Below, piece by piece: positions 25,424 through 34,539 of a stretch of DNA of 41,768 nucleotides. Within the stretch, counting starts at the first letter, position 1; each line of letters begins with the position of its first letter. Made by a program: the position numbers and the translations under genes. The notes beneath the pieces were generated by a model. That model was given only the letters and a program-made list of their open reading frames with translations, was not told the origin of the DNA and ran no database searches. The stretch is taken from assembly GCA_013288235.1 (NCBI GenBank), contig JABDCF010000023.1, positions 1-41,768 on the forward strand. Direction: 5' to 3'. The stretch is from Bacteroidota bacterium (GTDB lineage: Bacteria > Bacteroidota > Bacteroidia > Sphingobacteriales > Sphingobacteriaceae).

Positions 25424-25733
25424 TAATTGGTACATTTAATTCCCGAAAAATTGTAAGTGCCTGATTGCCAGGTGTTCATTTCGCGTTTCTTGAAATCTTT
25501 AATTAGCTTATTATCAATGAGTTAGTTAAATTAAAAAGTAAAATTAATTTTTTCAGAATTTTAAATTATTGATTATCAATGGATAACAAAAAAAATTTGC
25601 TTTGTGTTGTGCTGAAATGAACATGAACACTAATTAAAAAATGAGCACATATTGTTACAAAAACACTATGTGATTTATCAATGTAATTTTTACCTTAGTA
25701 AACCAATTTATTCTTTTTTAAACCCAATTCTCA

Positions 25734-27263
25734 ATGTGTAAAAAAATAGCTCACCTGTTTTTTATTTTTTGTGCTGTAATACTATTTAGCCTGAAGGCCT
25801 CGGCACAAACCCCTGTTGGTATTTTTGATGGCCAGGACGATATAGGCAAAGTTAAGCATGCCGGTACCGGCACCTACGACAGTAAATCGCAGGAATACCA
25901 CCTGTCCGGCTCGGGCACAAACATCTGGGCTACACATGATGAGTTCCATTTTGTATGGAAAAAGATGACCGGCGATTTCATCCTGCGTACCAATGCCGCC
26001 TTTATAGGCAAAGGCGTTGAAGAGCACCGCAAATTTGGCTGGATGGTACGCTCATCACTGGATACAGGTTCAAAACACATCAGCGCTGCAGTGCATGGGG
26101 CAGGCTTAACTTCGCTGCAATTCCGCAGGGCGACCAACGGCGTAACTGAAGAAAAGAAATTCGATATGACATCGGCGGATATTATTCAACTGGAAAGAAA
26201 AGGCAATACCTATACAATGTCGGTAGCCCGCAAAGGAGACCTGTTTGTAAGCCAGGAAGTGAGCGACATAGATTTGGGGGATGATGTATATGTAGGCTTA
26301 TTTATATGTGCCCATAACCCAAATGTTATTGAAAAAGCAGTGTTTAATAATGTACGCATAGCTGTGCCGGCGCCTTCAAGCCTTACACCATACAGGCAAT
26401 ATATTGGCAGCGCCATTGAGATACTTGACCTGGAGACACAGAATAGCAAAATTATATACCAGTCGCCAAAATCGATACAGGCGCCAAACTGGATGCACGA
26501 TGGTAAAAATCTGCTGTATAACAGCGAAGGTTTGCTTTATACTTTCGATATTAAAAATGCAACGCCAACAGTATTAAACACAGGTTCGGCAAAAAACAAT
26601 AATAACGACCACGTAATTTCATTCGACGGTAAATGGCTGGCCATCAGCAGCAGCGATAAAAGCGGGGCTTCCATTGGCTGGACACTGCCAATAACAGGCG
26701 GCGAACCAACGCGTATCACGCCGATAGGGCCGTCTTATATGCACGGATGGTCGCCTGATGGAAAGTATATCGTATTTTGCGGGGCAAGGAACAAAGAATA
26801 TGATGTTTACCGGATACCCTCCGGCGGCGGCCCCGAAGAAAGGCTGACCACATCGCCGGGTTTGGATGACGGCCCCGAATATTCCCCGGATGGCAAATAC
26901 ATCTACTTTAACTCCGTACGCAGCGGCCTGATGCAGGTTTGGCGCATGAAAGCCGATGGCAGCGAACAAACACAGCTCACCAACGATGATTACGATAACT
27001 GGTTCCCGCACGTTTCGCCGGATGGCAAATGGATAGAGTACATCACCTTTAATAAAAATGAAGTTGCCCCCGGCGATCACCCTTTTTATAAGCATGTTTA
27101 CCTGCGGGTGATGCCAGTTGACGGCGGCCCGTCCAAAGTTATCGCCTATTTATATGGCGGTCAGGGCACCATCAATACACCATCTTGGTCGCCTGATAGC
27201 AAACATCTTGCATTTGTAAGTAACAGTTCTTTATTATTCCCTATATTTCCAATCAGCAAATAA
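25734..27263 (+). CDS. Exported TolB-like beta-propeller protein with an N-terminal lectin-like domain
   Basis: A 509-residue protein. A signal peptide (1-24, ending LKASA) is followed by a domain of about residues 28-210 that resembles the concanavalin-like DUF1349 type (WATHDEFHFVWKKMTGDFIL, GWMVRSSLDTGSKHISAAVH), then a beta-propeller with PD40/WD40-like repeats (SPDGKYIVF, SPDGKYIYF, SPDGKWIEY, SPDSKHLAF). Databases often call such proteins 'biopolymer transporter TolR' or TolB, which does not fit. It leads the sugar-oxidation locus and is followed by the Tat sugar isomerase gene after 11 bp, so co-transcription is likely. A glycan-binding or scaffold role is inferred from the first domain; no catalytic residue can be named. 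Confidence 0.75.
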   Translation: MCKKIAHLFFIFCAVILFSLKASAQTPVGIFDGQDDIGKVKHAGTGTYDSKSQEYHLSGSGTNIWATHDEFHFVWKKMTGDFILRTNAAFIGKGVEEHRKFGWMVRSSLDTGSKHISAAVHGAGLTSLQFRRATNGVTEEKKFDMTSADIIQLERKGNTYTMSVARKGDLFVSQEVSDIDLGDDVYVGLFICAHNPNVIEKAVFNNVRIAVPAPSSLTPYRQYIGSAIEILDLETQNSKIIYQSPKSIQAPNWMHDGKNLLYNSEGLLYTFDIKNATPTVLNTGSAKNNNNDHVISFDGKWLAISSSDKSGASIGWTLPITGGEPTRITPIGPSYMHGWSPDGKYIVFCGARNKEYDVYRIPSGGGPEERLTTSPGLDDGPEYSPDGKYIYFNSVRSGLMQVWRMKADGSEQTQLTNDDYDNWFPHVSPDGKWIEYITFNKNEVAPGDHPFYKHVYLRVMPVDGGPSKVIAYLYGGQGTINTPSWSPDSKHLAFVSNSSLLFPIFPISK

Positions 27264-27274
27264 TTAAAAAGACC

Positions 27275-28189
27275 ATGAACAGTTCACGCCGTAAATTTAT
27301 ACAAACCAGCGCCCTGGCAGTTGCCGGCGCAGCTTTAATGCCTGATATGTTATTCGCAAAACCAAAAAAGATCGAAAGGTTGGGTTTGCAGTTATATTCT
27401 ATACGCGATGCGATGGGGAAAGACCCTGCGGGGTCACTTAAAAAGCTGGCAGATATGGGCTACATCCATGTGGAACATGCCAATTATGTGAACAGGAAAT
27501 TTTATGGCTACACCGCAAAGGAGTTTAAGAAGCTATTGGCTGATACAAACCTGCAAATGCCAAGCGGCCATACCGTGATGACAGCGCATGACTGGGACGA
27601 CACCAAAAATGATTTTACTGATAAATGGAAATACACAATTGAGGATGCGGCAGAAGTAGGGCAGCGCTACGTAATAAGCCCATGGCTTGATGATAACCTG
27701 CGAACTGATATGGAAGGCCTTAAACGTTTTATGGATCAGTTTAATAAATGCGGACAGCTATGTAAAACACATGGAATGACTTTCGGCTACCACAACCATA
27801 ATTTTGAGTTTAAAACAAAAATTGGCGACGGCGACCTGTACGATTTTATCCTTGATAATACCGACCCAGCCCTGGTAGCACAGCAAATGGACATTGGCAA
27901 TATGCTTGGCGCAGGCGGCATAGCTTTAGATCTTTTGAAGAAATATCCGGGCCGTTTTGAGCTAATGCATGTGAAGGATGAAATAAAAAGCGACACAGGC
28001 CAGGGCATGGATGGTTATGATAGTACCGTACTTGGCGCAGGCGTAATGCCGGTTAAAGACATATTAAAAGAAGCCCGGAAAATAGGTGGAACATCGCAAT
28101 TTATTATCGAGCAGGAATCGTACCAGGGTAAGGATCCATTTGATTGTGTAAAAATTGACTTACAAATCATGAAAAAGTGGGGCTTTTGA
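27275..28189 (+). CDS. Tat-exported sugar phosphate isomerase/epimerase-like protein
   Basis: A 304-residue TIM-barrel protein of the xylose-isomerase-like (AP endonuclease 2) superfamily. The N terminus SSRRKFIQTSALAVAGAALM is a Tat signal with the twin Arg, so it acts in the periplasm, where phosphorylated sugars are not expected; the label sugar phosphate isomerase is therefore only a family name. Likely metal ligands are in GYHNHNFEF, QQMDIGN, LMHVKDE and the closing IIEQESYQG. In known 3-keto-glycoside pathways members of this family cleave or epimerise keto-sugars; periplasmic export together with the dehydrogenases supports that job here. It follows the TolB-like gene by 11 bp. Confidence 0.82.
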   Translation: MNSSRRKFIQTSALAVAGAALMPDMLFAKPKKIERLGLQLYSIRDAMGKDPAGSLKKLADMGYIHVEHANYVNRKFYGYTAKEFKKLLADTNLQMPSGHTVMTAHDWDDTKNDFTDKWKYTIEDAAEVGQRYVISPWLDDNLRTDMEGLKRFMDQFNKCGQLCKTHGMTFGYHNHNFEFKTKIGDGDLYDFILDNTDPALVAQQMDIGNMLGAGGIALDLLKKYPGRFELMHVKDEIKSDTGQGMDGYDSTVLGAGVMPVKDILKEARKIGGTSQFIIEQESYQGKDPFDCVKIDLQIMKKWGF

Positions 28190-28240
28190 TAATATTATTT
28201 TAACTTAACCGTGTCAATTAGACACTACCCCAAAATAACC

Positions 28241-28359
28241 TAAAGCTTAGGTCATTGCGAACGAAGTATGGTAATCTTGTAGCCATGCACATTCGTTTTG
28301 CATAGTTCGTCCTGGTAACTATCGGGGCTGCACTGCGCTCGCAAGGACAAGTAGCTTTA
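28241..28359. repeat. 119-bp inverted-repeat (REP-like) element
   Basis: TAAAGCT (28241-28247) and GTCATTGCGA (28251-28260) pair with TCGCAAGGAC (28339-28348, one mismatch) and AGCTTTA (28353-28359). The GTCATTGCGA...TCGCAATGAC pattern is a common dispersed repeat in Bacteroidota genomes, from memory. It sits in the gap before the first small-subunit gene and may attenuate read-through from the isomerase gene. Confidence 0.55.
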
Positions 28360-28422
28360 GATATATTACTTCGTAAACCAATAAATGTTAATTGTACATG
28401 ATCTTTTCTAAAACCAATTTAA

Positions 28423-29022
28423 ATGAATAGGCGTACGGTAATTAAAAATCTGGCTTTGGTTATTGGCGGCGCGGTATTGCTACCATCGTGTCTGCGGAAA
28501 GATGGCACTTCTTACGTTCAGCTTAAACATATCAGCCTTGATGGTGATCAGCAGAATTTAATAGCCGATATTGCTGAAATCATCATCCCAAAAACAGATG
28601 TCCCTGGCGCTAAGGACTTAAACCTGCCTGCATTTGTATTGAAAATGCTGGACGATTGCTATAATAAAAAAGACCAGCTGGCATTTTTGGCAGGGCTTGA
28701 TAAATTTAACACCCTCGTAAAAACTAAATACAACAGTACATTCAGTGATCTTTCTGTTAAAGACAAGGAAGCTGTGTTAATTGGTATTGAAAATAGCAAT
28801 AAGCCAAAAGCAGGCAGTAAGGCGCCTGCACGGAGGCCAAAACCTCAAAAAAACATGGCAGCCGACCCTTTAAATGCTTTTTATTGGAGTATTAAGCAAC
28901 AAACAATATTTGGGTACACTACTTCCCAGTTTTTTATGACCAAAGAAATTTTTTACGACATGGTGCCCGGCAGGTATAATGTCCATTTCCCGGTTTCAAA
29001 ACTAAAACTTAAGCTGGCTTAA
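28423..29022 (+). CDS. Dehydrogenase small subunit 1 (gluconate 2-dehydrogenase subunit 3-like)
   Basis: A 199-residue exported protein of the gluconate-2-dehydrogenase-subunit-3 family (sometimes called gamma or C subunit). It begins with a short Tat-like signal, MNRRTVIKNLALVIGGAVLL, ending in PSC, so a lipoprotein at Cys24 or so is likely. The mature part is helical, with the family's DIAEIIIPKTDVPGAKDLN segment and, near the end, FGYTTSQFFMTKE. A Pro/Lys-rich loop (KPKAGSKAPARRPKPQKN, about 126-143) is peculiar to this copy. In FAD glucose and fructose dehydrogenases this subunit carries the Tat signal and exports the flavoprotein by hitch-hiking. The stop is three bases before the GMC start, so the two are coupled. 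Confidence 0.82.
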   Translation: MNRRTVIKNLALVIGGAVLLPSCLRKDGTSYVQLKHISLDGDQQNLIADIAEIIIPKTDVPGAKDLNLPAFVLKMLDDCYNKKDQLAFLAGLDKFNTLVKTKYNSTFSDLSVKDKEAVLIGIENSNKPKAGSKAPARRPKPQKNMAADPLNAFYWSIKQQTIFGYTTSQFFMTKEIFYDMVPGRYNVHFPVSKLKLKLA

Positions 29023-29025
29023 AAC

Positions 29026-30738
29026 ATGGCAAATTTAAATATCGACAGCGTTAAGGCGCGCACTTTTGATGCTATTGTTATCGGCTCGGGCATAAGCGGG
29101 GGCTGGGCCGCCAAGGAATTAACAGGCAATGGTTTAAAAACACTGGTGCTTGAGCGAGGCCGCGATGTAAAACACGTAAAAGATTATCCTACCACCAATA
29201 AATTCCCCTGGGAGTTTGAACATCATGGACAGTTGCCGGTTTCTGTTACCGAACCCAACCCAATCGTTAGCCGCTGCTATGCATTTGGCGAAGATTCGGC
29301 ACATTTTTTTGTTAAAGATAATGAGCATCCCTATGTACAAACAAAGCCGTTTGATTGGATACGCGGTTACCAGGTAGGGGGCAAGTCGTTACTTTGGGCA
29401 AGGCAAACTCAGCGCTGGAGCGATTTTGATTTTGAAGGTCCGGCAAGGGATGGCTTTGCGGTTGATTGGCCTATCCGTTATAAAGATATTGCGCCCTGGT
29501 ATAGCTATGTAGAGAAATTTGCAGGAATAGCCGGCAATAAAGACGGCATCCCGGAACTTCCCGATGGCGAATTTTTGCCGGGTTACCCATTAAACGATGT
29601 CGAAGTTTACTTCGGCGATCACCTGAAAAAGAACTATAAAAACAGGCATGTAATCAGCGCCAGGTGTGCGCATTTGTCAAAACCTAATGATATACACTTG
29701 CAGCAAGGCCGCACCCAATGTCAAAACCGCGACCTTTGCCAACGTGGGTGTCCGTTTGGGGGCTATTTCAGCAGTAACGCATCCACCATTCCCTGGGCTG
29801 AAAAGTCAGGTAATATGACCTTGAGGCCATTCTCTGTAGTGGAGTCTATTATTTATGATGAGAAATTGGGCAAGGCTACCGGTGTCCGGATTATCGATAC
29901 CAATACAAAACAATCCATAGAATATTATGCCCGCATAATTTTTGTAAATGCTGCAGCAATAAATACTAACCTTGTATTATTAAATTCCAAATCAAACCGT
30001 TTTCCGAATGGTTTTGGTAATGATAGCGGCGTATTAGGCAAATATGTTGCCTTCCATAATTATTCAGCCCATATTGGCGCTGAGTATGATGGACTAAAAG
30101 AATGGACAGTTGACGGGCGTTCGCCAACCGGTGGTTATATTCCCAGGTTCAGGAATGTTTATAAACAGGAAACAAATTTTCTGCGCGGATATGCATGTGG
30201 ATTTAGCGGTTACAGGTACCAGCAGCATAAATACGACGGAGTTGGCAGTAGCTTGAAAGACGGGCTGGTAAAAGGAGACTTGAGCCCATGGTATGTAGGC
30301 TCGCACATGATGGGCGAAACTATTCCGAAAGAAAGCAACCACGTGAGCCTTGATGCCAAGCTTAAAGACGATTGGGGTGTACCGTTGCTTAATATTTCGG
30401 TTGATTATGACGATAATGATGAGAAGATGAAGAAGGATTATATAGAACAGCTTACCGAAATGTTTACATCGGCAGGCTTTAAAAATATCCAGCCGTCAAC
30501 AAATCATCAGGCGCCCGGATTAGATATTCACGAAATGGGCGGTGCACGCATGGGAAAAGACCCAAAAACATCTATCCTTAATGAGTGGAACCAGGTACAT
30601 GCCTGTAAAAATGTTTTTGTAACCGATGGCGCCTGCATGACATCAACATCGTGTCAAAACCCGTCGCTTACTTACATGGCATTAACGGCCAGGGCGGCAA
30701 ACCATGCAGTTGAAGAGATGAAGAAGGGAAACGTGTAG
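29026..30738 (+). CDS. GMC flavoprotein dehydrogenase 1
   Basis: A 570-residue FAD-dependent oxidoreductase of the glucose-methanol-choline family. The FAD-binding motif IVIGSGISGG is near the N terminus (residues 17-26), and the active-site pair is His502 in IHEMGGARMG and Asn545 in CQNPSLTYMAL. Cys232, Cys238 and Cys242 (CQNRDLCQRGC) are spaced C-x5-C-x3-C, as in FAD glucose dehydrogenase, where they bind a 3Fe-4S cluster. There is no signal peptide; export should depend on the Tat signal of the small subunit just upstream. Compared with the two other GMC copies it is the most distant. Substrate not readable; oxidation of a sugar or glycoside hydroxyl, passing electrons to cytochrome c, is inferred. 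Confidence 0.88.
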   Translation: MANLNIDSVKARTFDAIVIGSGISGGWAAKELTGNGLKTLVLERGRDVKHVKDYPTTNKFPWEFEHHGQLPVSVTEPNPIVSRCYAFGEDSAHFFVKDNEHPYVQTKPFDWIRGYQVGGKSLLWARQTQRWSDFDFEGPARDGFAVDWPIRYKDIAPWYSYVEKFAGIAGNKDGIPELPDGEFLPGYPLNDVEVYFGDHLKKNYKNRHVISARCAHLSKPNDIHLQQGRTQCQNRDLCQRGCPFGGYFSSNASTIPWAEKSGNMTLRPFSVVESIIYDEKLGKATGVRIIDTNTKQSIEYYARIIFVNAAAINTNLVLLNSKSNRFPNGFGNDSGVLGKYVAFHNYSAHIGAEYDGLKEWTVDGRSPTGGYIPRFRNVYKQETNFLRGYACGFSGYRYQQHKYDGVGSSLKDGLVKGDLSPWYVGSHMMGETIPKESNHVSLDAKLKDDWGVPLLNISVDYDDNDEKMKKDYIEQLTEMFTSAGFKNIQPSTNHQAPGLDIHEMGGARMGKDPKTSILNEWNQVHACKNVFVTDGACMTSTSCQNPSLTYMALTARAANHAVEEMKKGNV

Positions 30739-30755
30739 CAATGGCGGTTTGCAGT

Positions 30756-30771
30756 CCCGATAGCTATCGGG
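30756..30771. repeat. 16-bp perfect palindrome
   Basis: CCCGATAGCTATCGGG is fully self-complementary and lies 18 bp after the stop codon of GMC 1, inside a stretch with two GTTTGCAG words. A partial copy (ACTATCGGGG) occurs inside the repeat at 28241-28359. It may act as a processing or termination hairpin. Confidence 0.5.
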
Positions 30772-30965
30772 GTTAGTTTGCAGTTACCATTGGAAGCTCA
30801 AAACGGAGAAATTAATACTACAGTACTACTACAAAATAGGTTAAATAGCTTTAAATAGTCATTGTGTTAAAAAAACACAATGAAATAATTTGTTCAGTAA
30901 TTTTTTGTTTATACATTAGTCGAAGTAACCGGTTTATAAATTTATACATCTAATAATATTACTTT

Positions 30966-32645
30966 ATGTCTGCAAACACTTATGACGCGATTGTCATCGG
31001 TTCAGGGATTTCGGGCGGATGGGCTGCAAAAGAGTTAACCGAAAAAGGTTTAAAAACTATAATGCTTGAGCGCGGCCGCAACATCGAACACGTTAAGGAT
31101 TATGTAAACGCCAATAAAGATCCCTGGGATTTTCCGCACAGGGGAGGCCGTACACAAGAGATGATCAAAGATTATCCTGCCCTTAAACGCGATTATCCGC
31201 TAAACGAAACCAATCTTGATTATTGGGCAAGCGATAAAGATAGTCCTTATGTTGAAATTAAACGTTTTGATTGGTTCAGGGGTTATCATGTTGGTGGCCG
31301 TTCACTAATGTGGGGCAGACAATCATACCGCTGGGCTGATTTTAATTTTGAAGAAAACGCGAAAGATGGTATCGGGGTCGATTGGCCTATCCGCTATAAA
31401 GACCTTGACCCTTGGTATGGCTATGTTGAAAAATTTGCAGGGATATCAGGTAATAAAGACGGCCTTTCGGTGCTACCTGACGGTGAATTTATGCCAGCTA
31501 TGGAAATGAATTGTGTTGAAAAAGATGTCGCTGCCCGCTTTAAAGATCATTATAAACAAGCAAGGTCATTTATTATTGGCCGTACTGCAAATATTACTGT
31601 AGCACATTATGCCCGTACCGCTTGCCAATACCGCAATAAATGCTGGCTTGGGTGTCCGTTCGGCGCTTATTTTAGTACACAGTCGTCAACTTTGCCCGCT
31701 GCTGTGGCTACCGGCAATTTAACCGTACGCCCATGGTCAATCGTTACAAAAATATTGTACGATAAGGATACAAAAAAGGCAAAAGGGGTTGAGGTGCTGG
31801 ATGCTGAAACAAACCAGACTTATGAATTTTTTGCAAAAGTAATTTTCCTCAACGCATCAACATTTAATAGTACCTGGGTACTAATGAATTCTGCAACTGA
31901 TATATGGCCCGATGGCTTAGGCAGCAGCAGCGGCGAACTGGGTCATAATGTAATGGACCACCACTTAGGCGTAGGCGCTTCGGGCACAGTAGAAGGGTTT
32001 GAAGATAAATACTATTTCGGCCGAAGGGCTAACGGCATTTACATTCCGCGGTACCGTAACCTGGGCGGCGAAAAATGCGATTATATCCGCGGTTTTGGTT
32101 ACCAGGGTGGTGGCGGTCGTGAAGGTTGGAGCAGGGATATTGCTGAATTTGAGATAGGTGGCCAATTCAAAGACGCCATAACAGAACCTGGCACATGGAC
32201 CATGGGTATTGGCGGTTTTGGTGAGACACTGCCTTATCATGAAAATAGAATAACCCTTGATAAAACCGTTAAAGATAAATGGGGATTACCGGTACTTGCT
32301 TTCGATGCTGAGATAAAAGACAATGAAAAAAAGATGCGGATGGATATGGAGAACGATGCGAAAGAGATGTTGGAAGCTGTAGGTGTAAAAAATATAAAAA
32401 CACACAGCGGTAATCCTTTCCTTGGGCGTGGCATACACGAAATGGGTACTGCCCGCATGGGTCGCGACCCTAAAACATCAGTACTAAATGGCTGGAACCA
32501 GGTTTGGGATGCACAAAATGTGTTTGTAACCGATGGCGCTTGTATGGCATCAACTGCCTGCCAAAATCCATCACTAACCTATATGGCGCTTACCGCAAGG
32601 GCGGCTGACCATGCAGTAAGTGAATTGAAAAAGGGAAATATTTAG
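30966..32645 (+). CDS. GMC flavoprotein dehydrogenase 2
   Basis: A 559-residue GMC oxidoreductase, sister of the next gene: both have the same length and the first 42 residues are identical. FAD motif IVIGSGISGG at 9-18; iron-sulfur motif Cys220, Cys226, Cys230 in CQYRNKCWLGC; active-site His491 in IHEMGTARMG and Asn534 in CQNPSLTYMAL. No signal peptide, so export requires one of the small subunits, whose genes (36088, 36863) lie downstream of the Gfo/Idh gene rather than next to it. The 227-bp gap before it contains AT-rich DNA and a palindrome, so it may also have its own promoter. Confidence 0.88.
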   Translation: MSANTYDAIVIGSGISGGWAAKELTEKGLKTIMLERGRNIEHVKDYVNANKDPWDFPHRGGRTQEMIKDYPALKRDYPLNETNLDYWASDKDSPYVEIKRFDWFRGYHVGGRSLMWGRQSYRWADFNFEENAKDGIGVDWPIRYKDLDPWYGYVEKFAGISGNKDGLSVLPDGEFMPAMEMNCVEKDVAARFKDHYKQARSFIIGRTANITVAHYARTACQYRNKCWLGCPFGAYFSTQSSTLPAAVATGNLTVRPWSIVTKILYDKDTKKAKGVEVLDAETNQTYEFFAKVIFLNASTFNSTWVLMNSATDIWPDGLGSSSGELGHNVMDHHLGVGASGTVEGFEDKYYFGRRANGIYIPRYRNLGGEKCDYIRGFGYQGGGGREGWSRDIAEFEIGGQFKDAITEPGTWTMGIGGFGETLPYHENRITLDKTVKDKWGLPVLAFDAEIKDNEKKMRMDMENDAKEMLEAVGVKNIKTHSGNPFLGRGIHEMGTARMGRDPKTSVLNGWNQVWDAQNVFVTDGACMASTACQNPSLTYMALTARAADHAVSELKKGNI

Positions 32646-32715
32646 TAGTTTGCAGTTGCCAGTTTGCAGTTAAAAAAAGACTGCCAACTGCCAACTAAAA
32701 ACTGCCAACTGAACA
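32646..32715. repeat. GCAGTTG-word hairpin between GMC 2 and GMC 3
   Basis: The left arm TTGCAGTTGCCAGTTTGCAG (32650-32669) is followed after an A-rich loop by ACTGCCAACTGCCAACT (about 32678-32695) and ACTGCCAACTG (32701-32711). It separates two co-directional paralogous genes and could modulate read-through. Confidence 0.6.
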
Positions 32716-32740
32716 CAAAGAATTTAGTAAAATAAAAAAT

Positions 32741-34420
32741 ATGTCTGCAAATACTTATGATGCGATAGTAATTGGTTCGGGGATCTCGGGCGGTTGGGCT
32801 GCAAAGGAATTAACCGAAAAAGGGTTAAAAACCATTATGCTGGAACGTGGCCGGAACATCGAGCATATTAAAGATTATGTGAACGCTAACAAAGCGCCCT
32901 GGGAGTTTGCCCATAGGGGCGGCCGTACACAGCAAATGATCAAAGATTACCCGGTATTGAAACGCGATTACCCGCTGAACGAAACCAACCTTGATTATTG
33001 GGTAAATGAAAAAGAAAGCCCATATGTTGAAGTAAAACGTTTCGATTGGTTCAGGGGCTACCATGTTGGCGGGCGCTCGCTGATGTGGGGCAGGCAATCA
33101 TACCGTTGGGCAGATGTGAATTTTGAAGATAACGCAAAAGACGGTCACGGGGTTGATTGGCCTATTCGGTATAAAGACCTTGAACCATGGTATGGCTATG
33201 TCGAAAAGTTTGCTGGGATATCAGGGAATAGAGATGGACTTTCTATCCTGCCCGATGGCGAATTTATGCCGGCCATGGAAATGAATTGCGTAGAAAAAGA
33301 CGTTGCCGCCCGTTTTAAGGAGCATTATAAAGAAGCACGTGCCTTTATTATAGGCCGCACGGCTAATATAACCGTAGCACATAATAACCGCACCAATTGC
33401 CAGTACCGTAACAAGTGCTGGTTAGGTTGCCCGTTTGGCGCATATTTCAGCACGCAGTCGGCTACTTTACCGGCGGCAACTGCTACGGGTAATTTAACCG
33501 TTCGCCCGTGGTCAATAGTTACCAAAATATTGTACGATAAGGACACCAAGAAGGCAAAGGGAGTGGAGGTTTTGGATGCCGAAACAAACCAAACCTATGA
33601 ATATTTCGCGAAGGTTATTTTCCTAAATGCTTCAACTTTAAACAGTGCCTGGGTATTAATGAACTCGGCAACTGATATATGGCCTGATGGTTTAGGCAGT
33701 AGCAGCGGCGAATTAGGGCATAACCTTATGGACCACCATTTAGGTGTAGGGGCTGGTGGTATTGTTGAAGGCTTCCAGGATAAATACTATTTTGGCCGCA
33801 GGGCAAACGGAATTTACATTCCGCGTTTCAGGAACCTTAATGGCGAAAAACGTGATTATGTGCGTGGCTTTGGTTACCAGGGTGGTGCAGGCCGCGAAGG
33901 TTGGGGTAGGGATATTGCCGAAATGAATATTGGCGGTGCCTTTAAAGATGCTTTGACCGAGCCTGGATTATGGGGCATGGGAATAGGCGGGTTTGGCGAA
34001 ACATTGCCATATCACGAGAACAGGGCATATCTTGATAAAACCAAAAAAGACAAGTGGGGCTTACCTGTTTTAGCAATAGACGCAGAAATTAAGGATAATG
34101 AAAAGAAAATGCGTATTGACATGGCGAATGATGCAAAGGAAATGATGGAAGCCGCCGGTGTTAAAAATGTACAAACCTATAATAGTGAGGGCGTTTTGGG
34201 CCGGGGTATCCATGAAATGGGAACTGCACGTATGGGCCGCGATCCAAAAACTTCGGTATTGAATGGCTGGAACCAGGTATGGGATGCCCAGAATGTATTT
34301 GTTACGGACGGCGCGGCAATGGCATCAACGGCTTGTCAAAATCCATCGCTTACATACATGGCGCTTACCGCAAGGGCAGCCGATCATGCTGTAAGCGAGT
34401 TAAAGAAGGGGAATATTTAG
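32741..34420 (+). CDS. GMC flavoprotein dehydrogenase 3
   Basis: A 559-residue GMC oxidoreductase, close paralog of the preceding gene with no length change. All key residues are kept: FAD motif IVIGSGISGG (9-18), Cys220, Cys226 and Cys230 in CQYRNKCWLGC, His491 in IHEMGTARMG and Asn534 in CQNPSLTYMAL. Protein sequence is strongly conserved between the copies while many third codon positions differ even in the identical N-terminal block, so the duplication is not recent and both copies are under selection. Differences cluster in the substrate side (for example about residues 355-420), which may mean different glycosides. Confidence 0.88.
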   Translation: MSANTYDAIVIGSGISGGWAAKELTEKGLKTIMLERGRNIEHIKDYVNANKAPWEFAHRGGRTQQMIKDYPVLKRDYPLNETNLDYWVNEKESPYVEVKRFDWFRGYHVGGRSLMWGRQSYRWADVNFEDNAKDGHGVDWPIRYKDLEPWYGYVEKFAGISGNRDGLSILPDGEFMPAMEMNCVEKDVAARFKEHYKEARAFIIGRTANITVAHNNRTNCQYRNKCWLGCPFGAYFSTQSATLPAATATGNLTVRPWSIVTKILYDKDTKKAKGVEVLDAETNQTYEYFAKVIFLNASTLNSAWVLMNSATDIWPDGLGSSSGELGHNLMDHHLGVGAGGIVEGFQDKYYFGRRANGIYIPRFRNLNGEKRDYVRGFGYQGGAGREGWGRDIAEMNIGGAFKDALTEPGLWGMGIGGFGETLPYHENRAYLDKTKKDKWGLPVLAIDAEIKDNEKKMRIDMANDAKEMMEAAGVKNVQTYNSEGVLGRGIHEMGTARMGRDPKTSVLNGWNQVWDAQNVFVTDGAAMASTACQNPSLTYMALTARAADHAVSELKKGNI

Positions 34421-34421
34421 A

Positions 34422-34456
34422 CAGTTGGCAGTTGCCAGTGCGCAGTTGGCAGTTGT
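34422..34456. repeat. CAGTTGG-word direct repeat after GMC 3
   Basis: CAGTTGGCAGTTGCCAG and GCAGTTGGCAGTTG follow the stop codon and end in a short T-run at 34452-34456. No complementary right arm is seen, unlike the copy of the same word at 32646-32715. Confidence 0.5.
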
Positions 34457-34539
34457 TTTTGAAGCGTGTTTTTGTGGAAACGTGATATTGGAAGACTGAC
34501 AAAGAAGAGTAGCTAAAATTTTGAACCAAATTGTATATC

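Larger units (their letters stand above)
25228..25733. other. 506-bp gene-free regulatory-looking gap before the sugar-oxidation locus
   Basis: No protein frame was found. The gap is AT-rich in its right half and holds, from left to right, three spaced GTTTWTRGCCA repeats (25278-25333), a GCGAAATA half-site (25342-25349), a 24-bp palindrome (25400-25423), a related half-site GTTCATTTCGCG (25474-25485) and its complement GAAATGAAC (25614-25622). No standard TTG/TAnnTTTG promoter was visible; TACCTTAG at 25691-25698 is the nearest. Confidence 0.5.
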
